The translations under genes and the position numbers were made by a program. A stretch of DNA of 64,000 nucleotides from Strongylocentrotus droebachiensis (lineage: Eukaryota > Echinodermata > Echinoidea > Camarodonta > Strongylocentrotidae): NCBI GenBank assembly GCA_035222895.1, contig JAVYIG010005365.1, positions 1 to 64,000 of the forward strand, read 5' to 3'. Below, one piece after another: positions 13,001 to 23,645 of the stretch (the stretch's first letter is position 1; each line of letters starts with the position of its first letter). Under the pieces are notes generated by a model. The model did no database searches. It was not told where the DNA came from and saw only the letters and a program-made list of their open reading frames with translations.

Positions 13001-16000
13001 ATTAAAAGTGAGGAGCAAATATACCAAAATTATATGTTATGCTTGTAAAAAAATGACCAGGGCTGCAGTCAAGTTACGCCGTAACAGTAATGTCCATTCT
13101 CCACCAAGGTAGTATAGCTTATAGGAAGATACATGTATTTCTTGAATGCTCTCATCACCTTAGGACATCTATGCTAAAGTAATGCCATCATAATTACATT
13201 ACTATTATATAAGCACCATGAGCATTCCCTGGGATAGATTAGTGCACAGTTTAAAGCCCGTCTGTACTAGATTATCCAGGGGGATTAGACCACCCAGCAA
13301 GGTCACTGACAGGTGGTAATCTCATCAAATCAGCTCTCAATTAACATTAAAAAAGGGCATCATGGGGGGCCAACAGGCACCGCTTATGCATTTTTTGTTA
13401 TATAGAGAGCACAAGTAGCTATAAGTAGTGCAGTGGGGCTTTAAAATAGTCCACATATTTCTTTATTTCTTGTAGGTGTTGATAATGAAAAATCAGAGAG
13501 AATCACATCCGTGGAGGTCAAACGGTGCCCTTCCTGTCGTAACCCCATGGAGAAGAATGGCGGCTGCATGTCGATGTCCTGTATCTGTGGCTTCAACTTC
13601 TGTTGGGAATGCTTAGCGGCATGGCAGGACCATGACTTCTCTCTTTGGATTTTTAAGTGCCCTCAGAAGCAGGAGAATCTCGAGGTAGGTTTCTTTGAAA
13701 GATGATATTACTGTAAACGCTGCCTTTTTTGCGCGATAAATTTTTCACGCTGAGCGACCCAAAAACATAATCGCTGGTCCTTAAATTTGCGTTGCACCAA
13801 ATTCAGCCCGTTCAGAACACGCATTAGAAGTCTTGTTTATATTTTTGCGTGTTCTAAAATTTGCGGACACCGAATTTAGCACGAAATCCGTGAAAATTAA
13901 TGTACCGCGAATATTTCCACGTTTACAATACCTCATTATCAATGGGGTCATGCACGATTGTTATCCAAGTATACAGATTACCCCCTCTTTGTTAACTTTT
14001 TAGAACATGTTCCACAAAAAATTACCCCTTTTTGCTTAAAACAGGTACAAACTGAATCTGAATATACTCCTCTTATGGGCTTCTCGAGTACTCCTAAACA
14101 AAAAGTATCTTCTTTTGCAGACTTTGCTTTATGTTATTCAAATCGAAGATAGGTTCCTCTTTGAAATATGTGACTCTGTTTTGTGAACTTCCTTGCTCTT
14201 TAAAACAAAAAGTGCCTTTTATAAATTCAAATCTGCAAACATCTCTGTAAAACACCCTTTTTGCTAAGTTTCTATCCTTTGTACATAAAGTTAACATGAA
14301 CCTATACCACCAGGCATTTACGGTTCAATGACGCATGCTCCTGCGATAATTACTCTGCAGCAATGTCCTACATGAACCAAACTACTCCTAACTGGAACCC
14401 AGGAGTATAAGCACTATACCTAACCCTAACCTTTAGCCTGGAGTTTGGGCAAAATATAGCCTGTGGCAGATGTTGCCAGAGCGAATGTTGGGTCATAATT
14501 TTTATTTCCACAGTGGGTAAGGACGTATCCCGTCCATCATTAGAAGAAGAAAAAATGAGAAAAGCTTTATCGGGCTAAATTTGTACATGATTACCATAAA
14601 CTATTGTACTATGGGAGGCGTATCCAAATGGAAATAACATAAATGGTCCACTAATGAACTGTAAATTCACTAAACACGTCTGCGATTGAATTGGGGAGAT
14701 TATTCCAGAAACGGCGAAATGAATATCAGCAAATGTATCAACTCATGATAAAATACAAGGACATGTTCAATTTGACGTCATAACCAAACATCATTTCACA
14801 ATTCTTTCGTTTTCTTCATATTTATTTGTGTTCTTGATCGGACTTCATAATATGTGAAGTAGAATATCATTTTGCATTCTATACCTTGCTTTCAGGGGAG
14901 TAGATCATCCCAATCACAAGAAAGAAGGAAAAACATGAAATTTGATGTACAAAAGGCATGGAGAGTTGTCCACAGATGATGTCATCAAATTGAATATCGC
15001 CCTCTAGTGACTAGTCATTTCAAAAAGCTTTAACTTCCTTATTCCTTGCCCAATTTTGTTCAAATTTTCACTGATTTTATTCAAATATCTTAAACTTTAC
15101 AATAAAAGTAACTTAGTATGAAGGTTGTGGTTACCTTTAAGCTGTCCCTTTGGAAAATAATATTAAATTTTGTATTTCTTTTAGACTGTGTTACTGTCAT
15201 CGAAGAGATATCAATCCGTCTCCTTCACTGAGCTTGCCATTGAGAATCATAAGATGAGGAATCATAAGATCATCATGAAGCACCATCAGCAAGCTGAGAA
15301 GCTCGCACGGAGAATGGTAATAATAATAATAATAATAATAATATGTCTTGTTAACCCAGGGTAGCCTCATCAGTATTCATACTGTTCTCCCTGAGGGCCC
15401 TGCAATCATATTATTACCCCGGTCATCGGATTCAGGCTTACCCGCACACTATGTATGCACATTCTCCACTCCCTGGGGAGCATTCCAGCCAGTGCATCAT
15501 TTTTACAAGCGCACACTTGCTAATCTAAGCACATTAGCTTTGGCATCCGACCGAGTAGGTCTAGTTTGTGTTCTTCGTTTTGAAGAAGAGAAGTTTCATG
15601 CCTTAAATCCAACAGTTTTTATTAGGGCACAGATTTTTCAAGTGCTTACAGCAAAAATTAAGAAAAAAAATCCTTATAGCACTTCCAAGACAACGTGAAA
15701 ATAGTTTAAAGTAAATAACAAGGCACGTTTGCCTTGGAAAAGCTTTACAGCTCAAAGAAATATCTTGTTGAAAAGTTGGGAGTACGTCACAATTAAGTAA
15801 AGAAAATGCACTTTACTGAAAATGCTGAGAATCACCTGCAAAAAACCAACATATTCCTGCAGGTATTTAGCCCGATAGTAAGGGATGGAGATTGAGCCAG
15901 GGACCAGCTACCCGATGGAGAAGGGTGGGTGATCAGGATGAAGAGAGAGTGTGAGAGAGAGAGAATGCAGAGTAGAGGAATAGAGAGAAGACGAAAATAC

Positions 16001-19000
16001 TGTGAGATACAGGTTAGCACTCTGTATAAGGGGCCTCTCGCCTAAAAGATATAAATGCCACAAGCCTTATATAATCATCATATATTTTAGGGTAGGGATT
16101 ACCCCGGTTTCATGCTATAGGATTTTCCCTATGTAAGAATCTCAATGTACCACTATATCTTTGATCACTCAGGGGCTGATCAAAGAATTTTAAAATAGAA
16201 CACATTTCCTTGCTTCTGCAATCGGGTCTTAACAGAATTGGGGGGGGGGGGAACCAACCAGTTGTGGCCCCACCCTAAGGCCATTTATATATACATGTTT
16301 AGCGTCCCTGCCCGCTTCCTATGGGGGGCCGCATCCTTTTTTTTTTTTTTTAATTTTTTTTTAATTTTTGAAAGAAAAAAAACATGAAAAACATTGCTAA
16401 AATGGTTCTATTTCTGATTTAAAAAAAATATAAAAAAATGTCGGCGGCCATCTTGAAAATTTGGCCGAAGTATGATCTCCCAGTAGCCATTATCACAGTT
16501 GTAAACCATCTCAATGTTGTCTTCCTCCAGTTCTTTGTACCTGAGACTGCTTCTCATCTGCCCGATGATGATCTACTCCCACAAAGTACCTTGGATCATC
16601 AAGATACAACTCCTTGGAGCTATTCCTTCACCCAGACTGACCAATCACGGCTGACTACATTGGTTGCTACAGCAATCAAGATGGCCGCCTTTGCAGCAGA
16701 GGTAAGCAAGGCATGCCCCTTTCTTGTTATTGATGATAATCATGATAATACAATCTAGCATCTTCTCTATGATTAAACTGCTATATACTTCAGCATTCAC
16801 ATACACTGTAAAATCATTTACAGAATAACACTCTTGTAAGGTATAAAAGTGATAATAAAGGGTTTAAAAATATTCCAGAGACAAGTTTTTATAATGAGCC
16901 TCGTATTTTTACTTCTATCTGGACCTATTTTTGCAAGTTCAAACTGTACTACATGTTTTACATGCAGGAAAACAAAATGTCTTTTTTTTTTTGGTCCACG
17001 TTTTGTCTCTTTTTTACTTTGATAACCTCTTCGACCCATAGCATTTCATAGTTTCTGAAGGTCCAAATGAATCATCTTTTCCTCCTGTCAAAATGTCTTT
17101 TTTTTTGGTCCACGTTTTGTCTCTTTTTTTACTTTGATAACCTCTTCGACCCATAGCATTTCATAGTTTCTGAAGGTCCAAATGAATCATCTTTTCCTCC
17201 TGTCAAAATGTCTTTTTTTTTGGTCCACGTTTTGTCTCTTTTTTTACTTTGATAACCTCTTCGACCCATAGCATTTCATAGTTTCTGAAGGTCCAAATGA
17301 ATCATCTTTTCCTCCTGTCAAAATGTCTTTTTTTTTGGTCCACGTTTTGTCTCTTTTTTTACTTTGATAACCTCTTCGACCCATAGCATTTCATAGTTTC
17401 TGAAGGTCCAAATGAATCATCTTTTCCTCCTGTCAAAATGTCTTTTTTTTTGGTCCACGTTTTGTCTCTTTTTTTACTTTGATAACCTCTTCGACCCATA
17501 GCATTTCATAGTTTCTGAAGGTCCAAATGAATCATCTTTTCCTCCTGTCAAAATGTCTTTTTTTTTGGTCCACGTTTTGTCTCTTTTTTTACTTTGATAA
17601 CCTCTTCGACCCATAGCATTTCATAGTTTCTGAAGGTCCAAATGAATCATCTTTTCCTCCTGTCAAAATGTCTTTTTTTTTGGTCCACGTTTTGTCTCTT
17701 TTTTTACTTTGATAACCTCTTCGACCCATAGCATTTCATAGTTTCTGAAGGTCCAAATGAATCATCTTTTCCTCCTGTCAAAATGTCTTTTTTTTTGGTC
17801 CACGTTTTGTCTCTTTTTTTACTTTGATAACCTCTTCGACCCATAGCATTTCATAGTTTCTGAAGGTCCAAATGAATCATCTTTTCCTCCTGTCAAAATG
17901 TCTTTTTTTTTGGTCCACGTTTTGTCTCTTTTTTTACTTTGATAACCTCTTCGACCCATAGCATTTCATAGTTTCTGAAGGTCCAAATGAATCATCTTTT
18001 CCTCCTGTCAAAATGTCTTTTTTTTTGGTCCACGTTTTGTCTCTTTTTTTACTTTGATAACCTCTTCGACCCATAGCATTTCATAGTTTCTGAAGGTCCA
18101 AATGAATCATCTTTTCCTCCTCAAATTGGCAGCGTTTATATGTCGCAGATGTTTTACCACTCGTAGTTTAGAGAAGGAAAAAAAAGGTGTTTATTAAATG
18201 AAACAGTGTGAATTAATTTTTGGTTTGAATCAACCAGAAAATTTCAATTTTTACCAGAAAATGATGACTCAAAATTTTGCTCTGCATAGCTAATTTAAAG
18301 ACTCCAACAATCATTTTCAAATAAATTACTCTCGTGAACCACAGTGTGGTTCACAAGAGTAATAAGAAAATAAGCATTTACCACACAATGGACTGCAACA
18401 GAATTGGACTCAAGTTTCTCAGTGATTTTTGTACTTTCGGCTCATGTACCATTTGTAATTAAGAGCATTGTAGATCAAAAGATAAAAATTATTTTAAAAT
18501 CTTTGAATTATGAAAAGGTGACACTAAAGCAAATGGTTCAATCCTTTCCATCGATCCCATTTAGGTGCGCATGCTTCTAGAGTATGTGAGCATCCTCATC
18601 GGACTAATGCCAAGAAAACAAAGGATGAAGAAGGGCTGGAAGATCATGATCCTCAGACTCATGTTCATTGCAAACAGGATGGAAGAAGTAAGTAGAACCC
18701 AGTCAGGTCCTAGTCTATCAAAAGGTCTTGGTCCGGGGGTGGCGTCGCTAAATGTTGACTTTGTGTACTTTGTCTAGAAAGAAGGGCTGATTTATGGGAA
18801 TTTTTGCCAAACTTTTACTGTTCAAAGATTTAAGATTTTACTAATATTTTATCCCATATGCATATCTGTGTTTATGCTTTTTGGTGATATGCATTTATGA
18901 GTAAATTTCTGTTGTAATTTAGTTGATGTTTTACTGTTCCTGAACCCATATTACGTTTTCTGGATTGTTTTTCCTAACAAATTCCACTGTTTAGAATAAT

Positions 19001-19697
19001 TTAAAGTACACTAAAAATAAAGAATAATTTAAAGTACACTAAAAATAAAGAATAATTTAAAGTACACTAAAAATAAAGAATAATTTAAATTTCACTAAAA
19101 TTATTTTGTTGTTTATATATATTAGGGGTTCATTGTAGCTATACTACATTCAAAATATGAGCTCGGAAATTCTACTTCTATAAGGAAGGATTAACAACAG
19201 TGACTTGTGATAACATTACATAATTGCATGGACTAAGGCCAGCATGGCACCCAAGTTGGACTTTGGTTGTTATTCTTTATTTTATTCTTTATCCTTGACA
19301 TTTAGGCCATAGAATGTTAGGTGAAGTTGTTTTATTTTAGGTTAATGGTTTGGATTAAAGCTGTGTACCTTCATTTTCTTGATTACGTGATTGATACTCT
19401 TTAGGGACACTTTCTCATGATTTGTATATACAACTTGTACATTGCTTGAATAGATTCAGAAATTCATTTTATTTCTTTTCACCATTCTTGTTATAGCTCC
19501 TGGAGAGTCATCATGGCAAGTCAGCCGGGTTTGTATGGAGGAGTCTCATGTCACTGCTTCATCAGGGTCACCTCTGCCTGAGGGACATCACAAGGACAGT
19601 ACCACTCCTGCACAAGGGACTTCAGAATGTCAAGGGTCAAGGGTCAAAAGACACCATTGGAGGAGACAAGCAGAAGTCTGGACCACCATTCGCGTAA
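5933..19697 (+). CDS. Ariadne-like RBR E3 ubiquitin ligase, 12 coding exons, 1026 residues
   Basis: Exons: 5933-6137, 6320-6850, 7739-8390, 8974-9105, 11003-11156, 11748-11963, 12481-12835, 13476-13684, 15185-15316, 16531-16701, 18565-18687, 19497-19697 (TAA). All junctions are GT-AG, all phases fit, and the total is 3081 nt. The start is the first ATG after an acceptor at 5911 (CCAAGATGG, good Kozak context), so a 5' UTR intron is likely. Residues 1-558 show no domain I know; about 160-205 is Arg/Lys/Glu-rich. RING1 spans about 579-634 (C579, C582, C603, H605, C608, C611, C629, C634), the IBR about 673-735 (C673, C678, C715, C717, C722, C725, H730, C735), and RING2/Rcat 766-810, with CPSC at 766-769 and NGGC at 776-779. 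By family knowledge (HHARI, parkin) C779 should be the catalytic cysteine that takes ubiquitin from E2 as a thioester. C678 to C715 is longer than usual. The helical C-terminus (about 819-1000) may be an Ariadne-type domain. The named orthologue is unclear; ARIH, ANKIB1 and CUL9 share the RBR-Ariadne layout but not this N-terminus. Confidence 0.9.
9463..9678. repeat. 216-bp foldback in RBR intron 4
   Basis: Two arms of about 100 bases are near reverse complements. GATCAAAGGTCAATG and AAATAGTTCCCTCC on the left match GGGAGGGAACTATTTG and GACCTTTGATC on the right, and the outer parts pair through TAGCCATGCATAGCGTAT and ATACGCTATGG. The central spacer (about 9582-9595) is short. It fits a foldback MITE, and if transcribed would form a long hairpin RNA. 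No target duplication recognised. Confidence 0.8.
9861..10535. mobile_element. Non-autonomous hAT-like element with 8-bp target duplication
   Basis: The 675-bp element in RBR intron 4 is flanked on both sides by GTATATAG (9853-9860 and 10536-10543), the 8-bp duplication expected of hAT transposases. Its termini are imperfect inverted repeats: TAAGGCTGTGCAC on the left, and TAGGGCTGCGACG as the reverse complement of the right end. Subterminal CGAATATTCGGG and GTACCCGAGTA words recur in both halves. The interior holds long T runs (about 9975-10003 and 10425-10443) and no transposase. The exact target duplication suggests fairly recent insertion. Confidence 0.85.
10640..10766 (+). mobile_element. 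Probable LINE 3'-tail fragment
   Basis: A short segment ends GAATAAATTCAATTCAATTCAAT, a microsatellite-like tail of the kind that closes many non-LTR retrotransposons. Compare the (ACTGA)n tail of the LINE ending at about 29198. No coding part is visible, so this is a dead-on-arrival fragment, if it is one. Confidence 0.4.
11312..11690. repeat. Short direct repeats in RBR intron 5
   Basis: Two approximately 75-base units share GGATTGCGATGCAAAGAT / GGATCGCGATGCAAAGAT (about 11351 and 11418). After them come two copies of a GTGGTCTTTRTAGACAGGT module (about 11568 and 11638). The second module also resembles 37470-37560 (TCTATAGTGGTCACC, AAAGACAGGT). These look like remnants of dispersed non-autonomous elements. 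Confidence 0.5.
13709..13930. mobile_element. TA-flanked MITE in RBR intron 8
   Basis: The 222-bp element starts TACTGTAAACGC and ends as the inverse of TATTGTAAACGTGG, and internal TTTTTCACG / CGTGAAAATT arms also pair. The TA at both ends fits a Tc1/mariner-type target duplication. It starts only 25 bases after the end of coding exon 8, just past the 5' splice site. Confidence 0.75.
16294..16468 (+). mobile_element. Partial copy of the CATGTTTAGCGTCCC MITE
   Basis: It shares CATGTTTAGCGTCCC, a CGCTTCCT..GGGG.CGC segment, T runs, CATTGCTAAAATGGTTCT and GCGGCCATCTTGAAAAT with the more complete copy at 60036-60325, but the matching right terminus is not visible. It ends about 60 bases upstream of coding exon 10, so it forms part of the sequence preceding that 3' splice site. 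Confidence 0.65.
16977..18123. repeat. Homogeneous 115-bp x 10 tandem array in RBR intron 10
   Basis: The GGTCCACG motif recurs at 16993, 17107, 17222, 17337, 17452, 17567, 17682, 17797, 17912 and 18027, a period of 115 (114 for the first interval). Copies are virtually identical except for T-run length, and the last unit is cut at CTTTTCCTCCT near 18122. Each unit has two T/pyrimidine-rich tracts. It lies between exons 10 and 11. The near identity points to very recent expansion or strong homogenisation. It has none of the short-repeat/unique-spacer form of a CRISPR. Confidence 0.95.
18325..18363. repeat. Short inverted repeat in RBR intron 10
   Basis: ATTACTCTCGTGAACCACA pairs with TGTGGTTCACAAGAGTAAT with one mismatch and almost no loop, making a 39-base near-palindrome. 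It lies about 200 bases 3' of the 115-bp array. No function can be assigned. Confidence 0.75.
18993..19102. repeat. 28-bp x ~3.7 tandem repeat in RBR intron 11
   Basis: The unit AGAATAATTTAAAGTACACT plus AAAAATAA starts at 18993, 19021, 19049 and (diverging) 19077. The first three copies are identical. It is a small AT-rich minisatellite. Confidence 0.9.
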
Positions 19698-20027
19698 ACA
19701 AAAGTGCATATCGGAAGGAACTCAATGAGAACACTACACAAAGAGAAATAATACTCCTGATCTTATGGAGATCAATTGATGCATATGTCAGAGGACACAG
19801 TGTGAGCCATGACAAATTTGGATAACTTTTGTCAATCCTGGAAACTTGAAAGAAATGACCATTCCTACATCTACAACCGGGACACTAGTATGTCTTTAGG
19901 ATGAAGGAGAAGTCTATAAAGATAACATCTTCTTGGAAATGGTTCAGTGAGGACACCATAAAGACAGCGTCATTCTTTTGATAGAGACTTCAGGATATCA
20001 TGGGTCAAAGGTCTTGACTTATTTGAC
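19698..20027 (+). other. Presumed 3' UTR and downstream flank of the RBR gene
   Basis: This follows the TAA at 19695-19697. No second gene is visible. Possible AATAAA signals occur further on (GAATAAAG near 20448, AAATAAATG near 21638), but the cleavage site cannot be chosen from sequence alone. Confidence 0.4.
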
Positions 20028-20435
20028 TTAAGTGCACAGGACGGAGTGTCCCCTTGCGCTCCTACGGGTGGTCTGCCTCCATTCACTTCTATCCTGGGCT
20101 TGGTGTTGGGCAGCCTCCAGGCCTAACCCAGAGTCTTGGCATATTTGGTCTTTCCACCTCGGGGGAGGACGTTCTGGTGGCCGTGGCGATGTAAAGTAAT
20201 TGGTGTGGACTTGTAATGGAAGGCGTTCCTGTGGCATACGTACCACATGTCCAAACCATTTTAGGCGGTGATTGGATATTTCCTCATTAATTGTCTTAGA
20301 GATTTCCAGTGACTTTCGAATGTCTACACTTCTAATTTTATCTAGAAGATGGACTCCTGCTATTGTCTGCAGACATCTCATCTCAAAAGTTTCCAGTTTA
20401 TCTCGGTCAGTTTTCCTAAAAAGGTCAAAGGTCAA
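20028..20435 (-). mobile_element. LINE fragment, C-terminal end of an RTE-like reverse transcriptase
   Basis: A 135-residue minus-strand frame reads KLETFEMRCLQTIAGV, then NHRLKWFGHVVRMPQERLP, then PPERPPPRWKDQI. The LETFEMRCLR...RWFGHVxRM...GRPPxRWKDQ pattern is known from the C-termini of RTE-type and related endonuclease-reverse transcriptases. RT core and endonuclease are absent, so this is a short remnant. It sits just downstream of the RBR stop codon on the opposite strand and may lie within its 3' UTR. Confidence 0.75.
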
Positions 20436-22965
20436 TAATTGAGTAATGAATAAAGCACATATCTAGTCAGGTTGTATCTAGTCCAACATTACAATGAACT
20501 GTTTCTTGTCTTCTCAAAAAGGAAAATCTGCTGCTGTGCTTTTATTTGGCCTCGCAATGTGTAGTCAAAAGTTTGCACCCATATGATCCAAATCTTGTCT
20601 GAAGGAGTACTTTCAAATAGCTGTCTCAAAGACTTGATGTAGGGGTAGTAGGGCTGAACATGTGCAATCGGGATATGATGCACTATATACAATGTGTCCC
20701 AGAAAAAACGAAACCAAGAATTATTGATGTTTTATCATAACTTAATCACAATTATAATTAATAAATGAAACATATTTGTGAAGCTTAGATCCTCCTCTTT
20801 CATTTGAATCAAGACATATGATACATATTTCACGCATGAGTGATTACAATTAATTTGAAGAGAAGGAACCAAAAAGTCATTTGGCGGACGGTATCTGAAT
20901 TTTAAAGGGAAAATCACATTTCTAGAAATTTCAGTTTTTGCCCTTTCATATGACACCTCAATCAGGAAACATGGGCAAGGAATAACAAAGTTATGTTTGT
21001 TTAAAGTGATGCTTGCATTTTCATAATTTTATTTAAAACGATATTTTCATTATCTGCCTGCCGTAGCAACAAGCAGAATTGACATAAGACTCAACTCCAT
21101 TTCGTTGACAATCAGCCATGCATGAAGTCTTTTGTCTATGGATGATCGTCAACGAAATGGAGTTAAGTCTTTTGTCAACTCTGTATAACTGTTCTTAAAT
21201 TCATGTCTTTCAGTATTCTACATTTTTATAGTTAAGAATTAACATGTACCAGTATGTGTTAACAGGGACTTTAAATAACATTACCCAACAAGTTTTAATA
21301 AGGGTTTAGATTTTGCCAAGAACATGTGGTATGGAAATTATTAGTGTAATTGGTAATTGTATCAAAGAAACACATTACATATTAGGCCCTGTCTACATTA
21401 CAGCTATCCCTATATGGTTAAAGCTGAGTGTAATTTTTGAACAATATCCCAATCACATATATAATTTGTCTTCACATATATGATACAAGCCTTTTTTCAT
21501 TAAAGTACATGCATCTTTAAAGCTAATCTTGAGCTCTGGTATGCATGGGAATGGTATTTTGAGAGAAAATTGCTTTGATTTATTCTGGATTGTTTATCCT
21601 GCAGTAGATTGGTTGTTTGCTCCAGTGAAATGAAAATAAATGCACACAAACTTGCTGGGCATCATCTTCAATCAAAACCATACCGTAACTATCGTTTGCA
21701 CATAGTGACCCGTGTATAAGCACATGGTGTCGGCCTACTTACCCTGATTTCCTTATCTTTCTATGCTCATTATTCGGCCACTATACATTTTCTACCAAAA
21801 TTGTTTGGCACATGTCATTTATTTGTGATCTTGCATGAACATTCGCTGTATTTGTTGGATTCTGTGAGAATTTATTTTCTATATTTACCATAACTCAAGC
21901 TTATATTGTGTCCATGCTTCTGCTCCATACAATACAGAACAGATCAATTATAATACCTCCATTATATTAAAGTTTATCTTTAAGTTAACATGTTGTCTGG
22001 TTGGAGTTAGAAAGGCATTAACACTGTTTGAAATGGTATGAGACTAATGCCCTTTTGGCTCTAAACTGACAATGTGTCTACATACACACAGCCATTGACT
22101 GTCCATACACAAAGAGTTTTGTATGCTAGTAATTTCCCTATAAATAGTTTTCAAGGTGAATATATGATTTTTATTTTAATGTAAGCAAACGGTAGATGAT
22201 GTAATTAGGAGACTGCTCGCTGCAGCATGAATTAACTCCCATAGTAATACATTTTTCAATCAGGGGAATTCTAAATTCTGATTTGACTGCACAAATGTAT
22301 ATATGCTTATCAAGACAAATTATCTACAACTATACAGTGTGAAAGTACATGATTTCATTTTATTAATTAATGTGAATCACTTATAATGTTGCAATATAGC
22401 AGTTCCTTGTTCATTTGTATGCCTCTGTCACTGAATGTGGTGCTGGAGGCATTATGATTTTTAGTATCAAAATTTTAAATGTCCATGAATATTGACTTAA
22501 CTTTTGTGAGTTTTTGAAATTCACAAAAATTATTTGTTTGTATGTACTAACATTTTAAAGTATAAGAGAGTTCTTTGTATGTACTAAAAGTTTAATGGAT
22601 ATTAAAGAGTGATTTATTTATATTTGTTTCATGCTGATTTGTAAGAAATTAGATTATATTGGTATAGGTCTAAGTGTATGTGATAAATATTTCTTGTGAA
22701 AATTTAATGACTGATCATCCAGTACATGCAACTCTTTAAAAATATACACTATGCACAACTCTACATGTACCTGTATATTTAAAACGAATCAGGCACTGCA
22801 CTTCAGAAAGGCAGATAGACCTATCTTTCTGTATGATATTTATTTTAATAAAAGAAATTATATTTTGCAAATAATTATTTCTGTTTTTTGTATTGATATG
22901 TGTTGAATACTATATAACTTTTCTTCGTAGGCCGTAGACCCTAAATAGTGCGGTATGGTATGTAA
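20436..22965. other. Gene-poor AT-rich stretch
   Basis: No coding region or RNA gene is recognised. It holds an ACAATGTGTCCCAGAAAAAA motif near 20690 that resembles transposon terminal sequence, and an inverted repeat (arms about 21081-21109 and 21148-21176, with ACTCCATTTCGTTGAC facing GTCAACGAAATGGAGT). The rest is unique-looking AT-rich sequence. Confidence 0.5.
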
Positions 22966-23168
22966 TCCCGTAGGATTTTTTTGCCAAAGTTAATTTTTGT
23001 TGTTGTTGCTGTTTTGGCTTCAAAAGGGTCCCAATTGGCCAAAAATGATGGGGTTCAAATTTGGTGTCTTCGGGAAAATTTGAACCCCATCAATTTCTGA
23101 TAGCTTGGACCCCAATGAATCCAAAAGTGCAAAAAAAAAATCAACTTTGGCACAAAAATCCTACGGGA
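22966..23168. mobile_element. Foldback MITE-like element
   Basis: It starts TCCCGTAGGATTTTTTTGCC and ends GGCACAAAAATCCTACGGGA. Inner arms GGGGTTCAAATTTGG and AAAATTTGAACCCC also pair around GTGTCTTCGGG. The element of about 203 bp folds end to end with some bulges. No clear target duplication. Confidence 0.75.
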
Positions 23169-23313
23169 GCTGTTTCAGTGACATACTGTAACACACTATA
23201 ATGTTGCCTTACAACGTAAATTATATATTTTACCCCAGGGTTGATGTGTCATAAGTGGCATTTTAAATCAACTATGATTATTATTTTAACCCTTAGCAGT
23301 GTCTCCTTAGGGC

Positions 23314-23645
23314 TTCTTCTTCTTCTTCTTCTTCTTCTTCTTCTTCTTCTTCTTCTTCTTCTTCTTCTTCTTCTTCTTCTTCTTCTTCTTCTTCTTCTTC
23401 TTCTTCTTCTTCTTCTTCTTCTTCTTCTTCTTCTTCTTCTTCTTCTTCTCTTCTTCTTCTTCTTCTTCTTCTTCTTCTTCTTCTTCTTCTTCTTCTTCTT
23501 CTTCTTCTTCTTCTTCTTCTTCTTCTTCTTCTTCTTCTTCTTCTTCTTCTTCTTCTTCTTCTTCTTCTTCTTCTTCTTCTTCTTCTTCTTCTTCTTCTCT
23601 TCTTCTTCTTCTTCTTCTTCTTCTTCTCCTTCTCCTTCTTCCTCC
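23314..23645 (+). repeat. Long TTC/CTT microsatellite (~330 bp)
   Basis: Almost pure TTC repeats carry two CTCTT frame slips (about 23447 and 23597) and decay into CTC-rich sequence to about 23690. The opposite strand is GAA, a purine tract able to form triplex DNA. The open frame of poly-Leu/Phe/Ser across it is an artefact. Confidence 0.98.

Noticed and set aside
16977-18123. Regular array considered as a CRISPR
   Set aside because: Whole 115-bp units are identical with no unique spacers, it lies in an animal intron, and no cas-like genes are present.
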